A stretch of DNA of 64,000 nt from Castanea sativa (Eukaryota; Streptophyta; Magnoliopsida; Fagales; Fagaceae). Both the position numbers and the translations under genes were made by a program. The notes beneath the pieces are model-generated. The model had not been told where the DNA came from. It ran no database searches and worked only from the letters and a program-made list of their open reading frames with translations. Shown one piece after another: positions 1-9,840 of the stretch (position 1 is the stretch's first letter; each line of letters begins with the position of its first letter). The stretch is taken from the NCBI RefSeq assembly GCF_040712315.1, contig NC_134013.1:9397001-9461000 (forward strand), given 5' to 3'.

Positions 1-663
1 TTCTTTAAAGGAATCAATAAAATCTGCTCTTAGGCCATTAAACCACCTCATTGCCACCGGCTCCAAACTAGATGGAAATACCATACACATCAAGGCCTTA
101 TTCTTGGAGTGCATAGCCATCCTCTGGTTGAAGTGGCTCACATGCTCTACAGGGTTTGTTCAACCATTGTACATGGTGAATGATGGCTGAGTAAACTGGT
201 GAGGAATTTTTTTTCCTTCAATTTTGCACGTAAAAGGTGACCTGAAAATCTAGTTTAACGCTCTGCTCATAGTGTCATTTCCCAAGCCTTTGGAAGAAGA
301 ACTCCTATTTTTGCAATTATGAGGGTTATCCTCATCATACGATAAAAACTCACTAGGGGGAGTTCTTAACCTGGGGCCTATAACTACCATCCTCATTATC
401 ACCAGAAGAAGAGTCAGAATTGGAAGGAGTCTGCCTCTGTCGCTCGGGGCGCAACTTTCTTTTCAAATGATCTATCTCCAATTGCATGGCTTTAGCATTC
501 TCCTCATGCGAAACATGGCTTCTACCCCGAGACTGGCTCCTACTGGTATGGTTGGTGTGCACACTTCCTTCCGGGTCCCTTCTTGTTCAAGATTGAGAAA
601 ATGATCTTGATGCTGGGACCCCATAGACTCTGCTTGGTTTGGACTTGAACCTACCATAATCAA
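1..663 (-). pseudogene. Gypsy-type gag polyprotein remnant, 5' part, off the left edge
   Basis: Reverse-strand translation of the first 200 bases gives a typical plant Ty3/gypsy gag core, with short matches such as HFNQRMAMHSKNKAL and EPVAMRWFNGLRADF. The amino-terminal part (about 663 to 353) is low-complexity and contains ESMGSQHQDHFLNLEQ, which resembles the gag start in the remnant at 25240-25446. The protein is broken. The N-terminal piece and the downstream piece are in different frames, and an in-frame TGA sits just before TNPVEHVSHFNQRM, where a CGA arginine codon would be expected (a CpG decay pattern). The element continues off the left edge, so protease, RT and integrase are not visible. 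It is non-functional as read. Confidence 0.8.
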
Positions 664-690
664 ACGTTAAACTCACTAGAACACAAGGAT

Positions 691-710
691 TTTCCACAGA
701 CGGCGCCAAT
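691..710 (-). other. Primer-binding-site region of the gypsy element
   Basis: Directly inside the LTR end the minus strand reads ATTGGCGCCGTCTGTGG, the stretch usually found at the primer-binding site of plant gypsy elements. The same stretch recurs at 24801-24820 and 25490-25508. I did not assign the primer tRNA. Confidence 0.6.
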
Positions 711-1507
711 TGTAAGGCCGCAATTTTTGTACCTAAGCCCAAAGTAAGAAAGGGAGTAGGCCCAAAAAGCCCAATACAATGAATTTGTAGAGAGTGGGTT
801 AGAAAACTAGGTTCTAATGAGATTAGACAATGATCATAGTGAGAAAAAATGACAATAGAATAAAGATGAACTGATTTTATCTAAAGAAAATCGTCCTCGG
901 ACACAATCCAAGGAGGTTGATTCTTATATTTAATTCTTTTGGGACTGATTACAAGTATTTTTCTTCACTCTACAATGTTTTTCTCTGATCCCCTTCCTTC
1001 ATGGTCCTCTCCCTCTTTTATATAATCTTCCTTCTTTTATCTCTACCCTCCATGTGTAGATTAGATTGCTGGTATTTATCCTTATCCTATCAGCACCTTC
1101 CTAAAGCCTTAGGGAGTAGTTGTAAGGTTGGAAAATACTGTTCAGATTTCACTTCTTCATTAATGCATCCAGAGGGTTAGTTACAGAGTATTCAATGCGG
1201 TGGTAGCAGCTTTCTCTTAGATATTTCATAGCTTTCTTTTGTCGTGTACTCTCGTGATGTATATCTTTATCAACAGAATCTCTTGGAATGTTGCTCTTGG
1301 ATGGCCGTCCATACCTTCTGACATCTGCTTCGCTCAACCGAGGAGGCATCCCTCCTTGGACCCCCTTCTCGGATCATCATAATTAGACATCTTTCTTTAT
1401 TCATCAATGCCGACCTCCACGACAGTGTTTATCCGTCCTCGGACAATCAGGCATCCTCGGACCAAGCCCCCAGCCCAATATATACTACTAGGCCAATCCT
1501 CCCTACA
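711..1507 (-). repeat. 5' LTR of the gypsy element
   Basis: The LTR is 797 bp, starts TGTAAG and ends CCCTACA in + orientation, and abuts the primer-binding region and gag on the minus strand. The minus strand has a TATA-like ATTATATAAAAG at about 1013-1025. It shares blocks with the solo LTRs at 22639-23384 and 55287-55928, such as the region around ATTAATGC, GGTAGCAGC and GATATTTC, so these belong to one broad family. The partner LTR lies outside the window, so the TSD cannot be checked. Confidence 0.75.
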
Positions 1508-1536
1508 CTAATAATTATCAAAAATTTCATATTTTA

Positions 1537-2470
1537 TATTAGAGGTCTTATAATTTTGCATGGAAATGTTTTTTTTAGATAGTTTTTAGTTACAACTTAT
1601 GTGAATTTTTATTTCTTCTAATTTTTTTTTGAGAAACTATTTCTTTTAATTAATAGTGACTCATTGATGACGTGAATTTAATGATATAAATAGCTCATGA
1701 TGTTTAAAAAAAAAAGAAAACTTAGGATCTAATTTGAAACAAATAGAAACTATAGGGGAATTATGTAATTTACCAAAATATGTAATAAAGGATGGTCGCT
1801 TGACAATAAAAGAGTATAATCATTATGGAAAAGACAAAATAACCACTCAACGTAACTATGTATTATGAGATTTAACTTTTAGCATATAGTATTTGATTAT
1901 TTAATTTTCTCTATTTAATTAATTGCATGTATTTTTTTATTATAAATTTATTTGTGTGGAAAATTTTGCTCTATTTAAAGGGTTCAACGTATAAGAAACT
2001 ATGCAAAAAGATTTTTTAAAAAACTTAAATTTTGATAAAGGTCAAAATAATTATTTTTTACTTAAAAATATTTAAAAAGAACTCCTTGTAAATATTTTGA
2101 TGTTTTATATTCATTTTTTTTTATAATGATTTTAGTCAACAAATTATTTTTCTATGGAATTAATTAAGTCTTGTATGTAATAAGCTTATTTTCAACAAAT
2201 TCTTAGCATTGAATCACTTGTTTAAGAATTATTAATTGTGTATCCATAATTTTTTCGCAAAATTAAATTTATCTTCGTTTATTGTTGATTTTTAATTCAT
2301 TGCTTGTTAAAGTTAGCACCATATATGCTCAAATTAGTAGTTAATATTTATTTCATTAGGCACCATGAATCATATTAACACAACCAAATCATATTGTATT
2401 TTTGATTTGTTTTTAATAGAAATAATATTTTTTTTAAAAAGCCTCGGAAGATTAGCAACATAGGTCAAGC
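1537..2470. repeat. Dispersed repeat shared with 24179-24410
   Basis: The segment starting TTAGAGGTCTTATAATTTTG and the segment near 2364-2440 (CACAACCAAATCATATTG) both match 24179-24410. There the two parts are contiguous, whereas here about 650 bp of AT-rich sequence separates them. No coding sequence is seen. Confidence 0.6.
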
Positions 2471-2480
2471 AAATCTGAAT

Positions 2481-3273
2481 AGGGATGGCAATTTTTCTCC
2501 GCCCCGCTTGACCCGCCCCTCCCTGCTTCGCCCCGTGCGGGTTTTCCCCGCCCCTCAAAAATGATGGGGCGGGAATAGGGCGAGATTTTAGACCCGCACC
2601 ACGGGGCGGGGCGGGGATGGGTTTACACTTTTTAGACCCACCTTGCCCTGCCCCACCCCATCCCCGCCTCACCCCGCATTAATAAGGATTAAGTTATACT
2701 TTTTTTATACTTTAAAATCCTACTATTTAAACAAAAACATCATTAGCTTATTTTATTCTACCTAACGTGATTCTACCTCTCTTTTCTCTCAAGCAAAGTT
2801 GGAAATAAGGTATCAATTTTAACTCTTTTTTTTTGTCTTTTCATTCATGATTCATATGTCTGTCTCAGCTTACTTTTCATCATTAACATAATATGAGATT
2901 TTTGTATCATACTATGAGATTTTTGTTGTGACATTGTCTTGTTAAACATTTAGATAATATTATTTAGTTTTTGCTAAAAATTAGTTTGATTTGATAGGAT
3001 AAATTTATTTATAATTTCAAGTATATTTTTAATATTGAAACATGTCATTTTATTTGAAAAAATAGTAATAGTTATAGGGAAAATTAACAAGAAATAAAGT
3101 TTTACGGTGTAGGGCGGGGTTTCGTGGGTCTTCGCGGGGACTTAAGAGACGTGGATGGGGCAAGAAATTTTTCTTGTCATGCGGGGTGGGGCGGGGATGG
3201 GGCAAGAAAAATCTATACGGGGCGGGAGTGAAGATCCCATCCTTCGGCCCCGCCCCGCCCCATTGCCATCCCT
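2481..3273. mobile_element. Mutator-like MITE with GC-rich ends
   Basis: The 793-bp element is bounded by the 12-bp perfect terminal inverted repeat AGGGATGGCAAT / ATTGCCATCCCT. It is flanked by a perfect 10-bp target duplication AAATCTGAAT at 2471-2480 and 3274-3283. Both ends are rich in GGGGCGGGG-type runs in inverted orientation and the middle is AT-rich. No transposase is encoded. TSD length fits Mutator-type insertion. The short ORFs in the GC-rich arms are repeat translations, not genes. Confidence 0.8.
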
Positions 3274-3283
3274 AAATCTGAAT

Positions 3284-4523
3284 AATGACCCGCACAGTTT
3301 TAAGTTCCATGCATAAAATCCCAAAATATACATACATCTAAAACATGGGCTGGCTTGGGAGGTATTTTTCAACCCAAGTCGACCACTTTAAATTGAAAAA
3401 TCTTTAGCCCTACCTGATCCTAAAGGATTTGGCCATTTGCCAAGCTTAATTACAAATTTTTTTTCATTCAACTATTTATGACTTTTAAGTTCATTATTCA
3501 ACATTCTCAACAAAAAAAAGTTCATTCTTCAATAAATTATTACAATTTACACAATTGAACATGGCATTTCAATTTCAATCAAAATACTAAAATAAATCAT
3601 ACTAATCGAAAACTTTGTCACCTTTGTAACTTTAGACTCAAACTCAACCCCAATATAATTTGATATGTTTTGAGTCTTTTGACACTAGAAATTGTGAACA
3701 CATCTTTGACCCTTAACATTATACAATGGGTATAAGTAAAGTAACACACTAAAACAATTAATTGTGAGACCTATATATGTGGGTATGTTTGCAAGTGAGA
3801 ATAATTTGTATATACCTATTATATAAGAAATCACCTCTTTCTATCGTTCATCTCAAAAAAGAAAAAAGAAAAAAAGAAATCACCTCTGTCACAAGCAATA
3901 ATCCAATTACTCAATTAGTGTTACACAATTATCAGACGATTAAAAAATTTTGTCAGAAAACAAAATAAAAAGTGTCTATAATAAGCTATAGAGCCTTTCT
4001 TTTTTTCCTTTAAAGACATTTTCGGCAGATTGCAGAGGCCCATTATTGGACCCCTCTACTCAGATGGAGGAGAAGACCCATTTGTTTCATTTCTGCTTTA
4101 TGGATCTCTGGCTACTTAGATATCCAAATTAACAGATTTCATTGCAAGATCATGTACCCTAGCGACCCAAGTGATACAAGAGAAATTAAATGAGAGGGCC
4201 TTAGAGACAATGTACACTGCTTTCAAGTAGGGTCTCAAGCCTCAACTTTAAACAGCATTTTTTATAATAGAGAAGAAACTCCCAACTCTTGATGGCCAAT
4301 CAAGTGACACACTTTCTTCCTATGACCCCCAGCTAGTACCAGCCCTACTTGTTAGTGACCTTGTAACTTGTGACAAGCATGGTTTCTGATATATTTTTTA
4401 TTTTTAAATACAAAGGATTTAAATATCTTAGATTTCTTATGGGAAAAAGGAAGAGAAGAAGTACCATTAAACTATAAGATAATTGATGGTTTTAATAATT
4501 GAATAACTAAATATTCTAACACA
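3284..4523. other. AT-rich spacer, no gene seen
   Basis: No supported coding sequence, RNA gene or bounded transposon was recognised here. The longest ORF (3777-3968) is short and low-complexity. Confidence 0.6.
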
Positions 4524-4532
4524 AAGTTTTAA

Positions 4533-5924
4533 GGCGAAAATACACTTTTGGTCCTTATATTTTGAGCCAATTATCATTTTGGTTTCTAAATTAATTTTGC
4601 TACTAATGTAGTCCCTAAAAAAAGAAAATCAATTCTATTTTGATCTTTACCGTTAACCGACTAACAAAAATATCCTACGTGACAAACAGAGTGTATAGGT
4701 GAAATATCAAATACTGACATGATTAATAAAATAATAATAAAAATACCATGTCAGCATCCACGTTAGCACATATATATATATATATATATATATTTTTTTT
4801 AAAGCCACCTCAGAAAATTAAAAAACAAAATAATGAAATAAATTATTTTTTAAAACCTTAATCGATTTTTTTTTTTTTTTTTGCTTTTCATTATTTCTTT
4901 GGTGTTCTTCCCATTCTTCCCAGAACATGACTGTTCATGTTCTTGAAACCCAGCAAACCGATCAACCAAAACCAATACAGAACTATCAATCTGAGATTAA
5001 ACTGATCAAACCCATATGAAAAAAAAAAAAAATCAAAACCGATCAACCAATTATACCCATATGAAACCAAAACCAAATCAAACCCATCAAACCGATCAAC
5101 CCATCTATCACCACCACTGCCGATCTCAACCTCACCCACTGATCAACCCATCCACCACCACCGAGTTCCCAAATCAAGAAACTAAAACATTAGATGTAGC
5201 TTCACCAAGTTCCCGCCACCTTGTGCATATCAAAGAGAGAGAGAGTGGTTCAGACAGAGAGAATTAGAAAGGGAAGAGAGTTTTTACCTTCGGTCTTGGA
5301 GCTACGGTGGCGCGTGGTGGAGAAGAAGGCCGAGCTGTGAACTCTAGCCCTAACGGTGAAGAGAAAGAGAATGTGAGATTAGAGAGTTTTTAGGGATTAT
5401 TTGATGGGTTTGAATTAAAAAGATAAAGGAGTGAAGTGTAAGATTCCTATTGGCTTTTTACAAGAAATTATTTACATTTTTTTTTTTTTAATTCTTATTG
5501 TTTTATAGTTTACATTTTTGTGTTTTTTGTGACGCGGGTTTGTTTTCTTAGCTTCTTATGAGATTTGGGTTCATGTTCTTTTGATTTTTTTTTTTTCAAA
5601 TCTGAATCTATGTATTTTTATGTTTTATTTTGTTTTTATGTTTTTTAATTTTTTTAAAATTGAGAAATTAATTTTTTTTTAAATTAGATGCTGACGTGGA
5701 TGCTGACATGGTATTTTTATTATTATTTTATTAGCCACGTCAACATTTGATATGCCACCTATGCACTCCGTTTGCCACGTAGAATTTTTTTGTTAGTCGG
5801 TTGACGGCAAGGACCAAAATAGAATTGATTTTCTTTTTTTAGGGACTACATTAATAGCAAAATCAATTTAGAGACTAAAATGGGAATTGACCCAAAATGT
5901 AGGGACCAAAAGTACATTTTTGCC
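4533..5924. mobile_element. Mutator-like element with about 220-bp TIRs and a possible captured fragment
   Basis: The 1392-bp element begins GGCGAAAATACACTTTTGG and ends CCAAAAGTACATTTTTGCC. It is flanked by a perfect 9-bp duplication AAGTTTTAA (4524-4532 and 5925-5933). The inverted repeats extend about 220 bp inwards and include the blocks around CCATGTCAGCATCCACGT. The interior (about 4900-5450) is unrelated to the TIRs. It holds a polypurine GAGAGAGA stretch and a tract resembling a host 5' region (GGAGCTACGGTGGCGCG, then CTCTAGCCCTAACGG). No transposase is visible. The layout fits a non-autonomous Pack-MULE, but the source gene was not identified. Confidence 0.75.
4771..4792. repeat. (TA)n microsatellite inside the left MULE arm
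   Basis: A run of about 11 TA dinucleotides. The right arm lacks it, so it arose after insertion or during arm divergence. Confidence 0.8.
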
Positions 5925-5933
5925 AAGTTTTAA

Positions 5934-7187
5934 TGAATAATCTTTTATATCAGGCTATGATATAAAGGTAGCACAAGGCTGTGATTTTGATTAGATTTAA
6001 GGAATTTTTAGGAGAAAATTGATTGGAAATTAGCATTTCTTTATTGTCATTACACTCCTTTCTACTAAACTCCAAAAAGGAAATGAATTAAACATTTTTT
6101 TTAAAATCGTTTCAATCTATCTCATTCCTTTCCTTGTCCCTTCCCAAATGGACTTAGGGTAACGAATTTGACAGAAGAATCATTATTTAAATAGAATTTT
6201 TGAGTCTTTTTCTTTATTTTTGCTTTGATTTTTTTAATCTTCATTTTTGTGAATTTTCATGCTGTTTGAATTCTCCTTGTTCTTTTTTTTTTTTTTTTGG
6301 AGGGGCTGTTAGGGGAACATTTTAAACACAAAAACGAAAAATAGAAGACCAAGAATGTCCAAAAAACAGCGACAAAGTAAGTTTCAGTTTTTTATAGTTA
6401 AGTAAGAGATCTAATATTTAATTCTTGTTTACATTAAAAATCAAATATATCTTAGTCTAATAATAAAGGCGAGCTAGAGGGGAAAACTTGATACCTTTCT
6501 CTCTTCTTTTTTTTTTTCTTTTTTTCTTTTTTTTTGGGTGGATCGAAGGCATTCCATAATTACCCGATGGGCTAAAATAGTAAAATGTGCAGATTAAGAT
6601 TTGAGCTTTGCCCAATTTTCTAAAAAGTGGAATGTGTCTCTGAAAGTTAAGCCAGACAAGAATTATGGGCCCCGAAGTGGGTTTAGTACTGCAATTGGGC
6701 CAAGCTTGTGCTGGAATAAATAATAATTAGAGAGTTGTCGGTCGTTTGGCATTTAGCAGAAAGCTTTTTGTTTTTGTCTAGCCTTTAACCAAAAAATAAA
6801 TAAAAGATAGTACCAAAATGTTTTTTTTTTTACCCAATAATTTAACTTTTAGGTTTTTATCTCATATTTAACAAATAAATTATTGAAAATTACACCACAT
6901 AGGATGTTTAGGATGTGTTTAGATACTGTTTATTTTGTTAAAAATTGAAAATATATTGCTGAAAATACTGTAGCAACGTATTTTTTATTGCTGAAAATAA
7001 TGTTCACTCATTTTTCATCACTTGGCTGGTCCATGAACAGTACCATGAGACTAACCAAGTGAAACACAAATGTACACAAATGCAAAAATGCCGCTATGCA
7101 AACACACACTTACTAAGCAGATTGTGTACTTCATACATTATCAAATTTATGCCTAATAATAAGTTTAACTACACGAAAAAATTCAAA
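5934..7187. other. Gene-free spacer with a degenerate MITE
   Basis: No coding sequence is supported. Positions about 6908-7110 resemble a dispersed element seen several times in this window (21393-21570, 22366-22555, 34034-34310, 51709-51900). It starts near GTTTAGATACTGTTTATTTTG and carries GAACAGTACCATGAG. Polypyrimidine runs occur at about 6280 and 6500. Confidence 0.45.
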
Positions 7188-7299
7188 ACTTCTTAAATAA
7201 TTCTCAATTGATATGTTATGATTATTAGTCCCATGTGAAATTAATGATATACTAATCACTTCTTAAATAATTCTCAATTGATATGTTATGATTATTAGT
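7188..7299 (+). repeat. Direct 42-bp repeat, period 70 bp
   Basis: The 42-bp block at 7188-7229 (containing AATTCTCAATTGATATG) is repeated exactly at 7258-7299, with 28 bp of unique sequence between. The second copy abuts the LINE fragment that starts at about 7300. Confidence 0.9.
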
Positions 7300-7477
7300 T
7301 GGGAGAAGATGTGCACACCTAAGGAAATGGGAGGTATGGGATTTAGGGGCTTAAAAGGCTTTTAACTTGGCATTATTGGCCAAGCAAGGGTGGCGGCTTT
7401 AAACCTATACTAATTCCTTATTTTACCGTGTCTTCCCAGCCAAATATTTTCCAGAGGGGGACTTCCTATCAGCCACT

Positions 7478-8335
7478 TTGGGCTCTAAGCCGTCATATGC
7501 TTGGAGAAGCTTGCTCGCTGCACAACCAATTGTCCGGAATGGAAGTCGCCGGAGGATAGGAAATGGAGCAAAAGTCCGCATTTGGGGTGACCGTTGGCTT
7601 CCCTTGTTATCTACATACAGAGTGGTCACCCCATGCCCAGTTGCGAGTAACGAATTGCTAGTGGCCACATTAATTGATAGCCAGAGAGGGGAGTGGGATT
7701 TGGAAGCTCTCCAACGCACCCTCATGTCCAAGGATGTTGAATCTGCTCTCTCCATTGCACTCAGCCCGACCTTGCCGGAAGACCGGCTCATCTGGGCTCT
7801 TACTCCATCGGGGAAATTCACAGTGAAATCAGCGTATAGGCTTGCTTTGGAAGATCGAAATGGACACGGCGCGGAGGGGAGCTCGAACACTACGTGTATG
7901 AAGGAGTTCTGGAGGTTTATATGGCGAATAAGGGTCCCTAATAAAATTCGGAGCTTTACGTGGCGTGCATGCAGGAACATTCTGCCCACGAAAGCTAACC
8001 TTTTTCAACGCAAGATAACACTGGACAACATTTGTGAGGCGTGTGGAAATTTTGAGGAAACAACTGGGCATGTGCTCTGGCACTGTCACCGTGCGAAGGA
8101 GGTATGGAAAGAGGCAGGTTTGGACAATGACAAGGTCATGGACAACTGTCCTGAGTTTATAGTTTTGTTGTGGTATGCCCGGAATGTTAAACAGTGGCCT
8201 GAAGAGGATATTGGGCTGATGGTTATGATGGCGTGGGGGATTTGGACGAACCGGAATGAAGTGCGACATGGGAAGAGTAGGAAGCCAACCTCGGTTCTTG
8301 TTCGAGGGATAAAAAACTACTTGGAGGATTATTAA
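7478..8335 (+). pseudogene. LINE ORF2 remnant: RT thumb and zinc-binding domain
   Basis: This is a 285-codon open stretch. Residues 1-60 hold the conserved SYAWRSLLAAQPIVRNGSRR and IGNGAKVRIWGDRWLP region that follows the RT domain in plant L1 elements. Residues about 140-210 form the zf-RVT domain, with FWRFIWRIRVPNKIRSFTWR and then CEACGNFEETTGHVLWHC. Upstream sequence continues the RT but has stops, so the ATG at 7478 is not a genuine start. The element is dead. Confidence 0.8.
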
Positions 8336-8850
8336 CTGGCCAACCATACCACCCGTCCCTACAAAGAACCAGCGGAAGCTACATGGCGTCCTCCCAAGCC
8401 TCCATGGTACAAAGTAAACATGGACGGTGCAGTTTTTGATCAACAGAAGGAGGCCGGAATTGGGGTGGTTATCCGAGACCACCACGGCGTAGTAGTGGCG
8501 GCACTAACTAAGTAAGAAGTTGAAAGCTCCTCTAGGTGCTCTTGAGGTGGAGGCGAAGGCCATGGAGGAAGCTGTTAATTTCGCCTGGGATATGGGGATC
8601 CGAGATTGCATCTTCGAAGGTGACGCTCAGCTCTAACAGTGGTGAATGCAATGCTTCGCCTCTCAGACCCACCGTCGGCCGTCGCTAATAATATCTATGG
8701 CTCCCTGTCCCAGCTTTTCAAATTTCGTTCTGTCCTCTTTAGCCATGTTCCTCGGTCTGGGAATAAAGTCGCCCACACCTTAGCACAGTCTGCTAAAAGT
8801 GTCTCAGGTCTGCATGCTTGGGTAGAGGAAGGAAACACCAAGTTGTATTG
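8336..8850 (+). pseudogene. LINE RNase H domain remnant, frameshifted
   Basis: Reading through the stop at 8335, the same frame gives PPWYKVNMDGAVFDQ (first acidic RNase H residue) and GIGVVIRDHHGVVVAALTK, then a stop. After a frame change it gives LEVEAKAMEEAV and CIFEGDAQ (the further acidic residues), then SHVPRSGNKVAHTLAQSAKS, the usual C-terminal RNase H block of plant LINEs. At least two lesions separate these blocks. Confidence 0.75.
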
Positions 8851-9015
8851 AAACGCTGGTGGCCCATGATGTAATTTTCTTGTCTTCTTCTGAATAAAAG
8901 TTGTTGTCTTCCCATAAAATAAAAAAAAAAAAAAATCACAACGAACCATCTTAATAAATTTAAAATCTTTCTAGAAAAAACCATCTCATTAAATTGTGAT
9001 TTTTCTTCTTTTTAT

Positions 9016-9345
9016 GTTACTTTGTTATGTGCATAATTAGCAGCAATTAGAAATACTTATATATCTTCTTCTTTTTTTGTGCCAAGCTTACTAACGTGAT
9101 CTTGTAACCAATTAAGACATTAAAGTAGTTAAAAATATGATAAAATTGACTTAATGTAGAATTGCATGGTCTTTTTGTCTGCAGTCGACCTTGGTGTACC
9201 CCCTTGTCCTTAGATTTTAATCAACAAAATCCAAACCTACATGTTGAAATCCTACTAGCCAAATGCCTCCACAAACTTATATACAAGAACACGATACAGA
9301 ATGGCCTTGTAAAGAGGGGGGTTCAGGCAATCACGTGTGTTACTT
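9016..9345 (+). repeat. First copy of a roughly 330-bp tandem duplication
   Basis: The unit begins near TGTTACTTTGTTATGTGCAT and ends near GGCAATCACGTGTGT. The second copy begins at about 9342 (TTACTTTGTTATATTCAT) and is interrupted by the CACTA transposon after the TAA at 9431-9433. It resumes at 16592 and runs to about 16825. Blocks such as ATTTTAATCAACAAAATCCA occur in both copies. Confidence 0.8.
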
Positions 9346-9446
9346 TGTTATATTCATAATTAGCAGCGACACACACTTACACGTATAGCCAAACTTACTA
9401 AAGTGAGCTTGAAACTAATTAGCGGGGCATTAACACTACAAGAAAA

Positions 9447-9832
9447 CTAGCCTATTGCGGCGGACCTATTGCGGCGGGTGCGAAAACTGCCGCTATAGAT
9501 CGCCTATTGCGGCGCTTTTTCGGCCTGCCGCTGTACATGAGATCTATTGCGGCGGGTCAATGGCCCCGCCGCAGAGGACAGACCTAGTATATTGCGGCGT
9601 ACATTGCGGCGGGCTGCTGACCGCCGTAATAGATTGACTTGCTTTAGTGGCCTTCGAGAGAGATATAGCGGATGGAAGATGACCCGCCGCACAGACCTCG
9701 AAATTGTAATGGGCCTCATGCGGCGGGTGCAAAATCCGCTATGTGTCGCCTGTTGCGGCGCATTTTTGGCCCGCAAGTAGATGAGATCTATTGCGGCGTT
9801 TTTTGTGACCGCCGCTATAGGTAAGGTTTTTG
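9447..9832. repeat. Left subterminal repeat zone of the CACTA element
   Basis: Multiple copies of CTATTGCGGCGGG and its reverse complement CCGCCGCAATAG occur in both orientations. Such clustered motifs are the usual transposase-binding sites of CACTA elements. ORFs at 9455-9780 are translations of these repeats. Confidence 0.8.
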
Positions 9833-9840
9833 TATAAAAT

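Larger units (their letters stand above)
7300..8935 (+). mobile_element. 5'-truncated LINE (L1-type) ending in poly(A)
   Basis: The segment encodes, in order, the end of a non-LTR reverse transcriptase (CTPKEMGGMGFRGL near 7310), a zinc-binding RT-associated domain, and an RNase H domain. It ends with an AATAAA-type 3' end and a poly(A) run at about 8921-8935. Frames are broken: a TAA follows EDY at 8333-8335, another stop interrupts RNase H after VVVAALTK, and a frame change follows. The 5' part of the LINE is absent. No target duplication could be identified. Confidence 0.8.

Noticed and set aside
5016..5267. Overlapping 82-83 aa ORFs on both strands near 5 kb
   Set aside because: They fall within the MULE interior, are composed of simple (ATCAAACC)-like repeats and lack a domain.
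9455..9780. ORFs in both strands of the GC-rich zone as genes
   Set aside because: They are translations of short GCGGCGGG repeats at a CACTA terminus.
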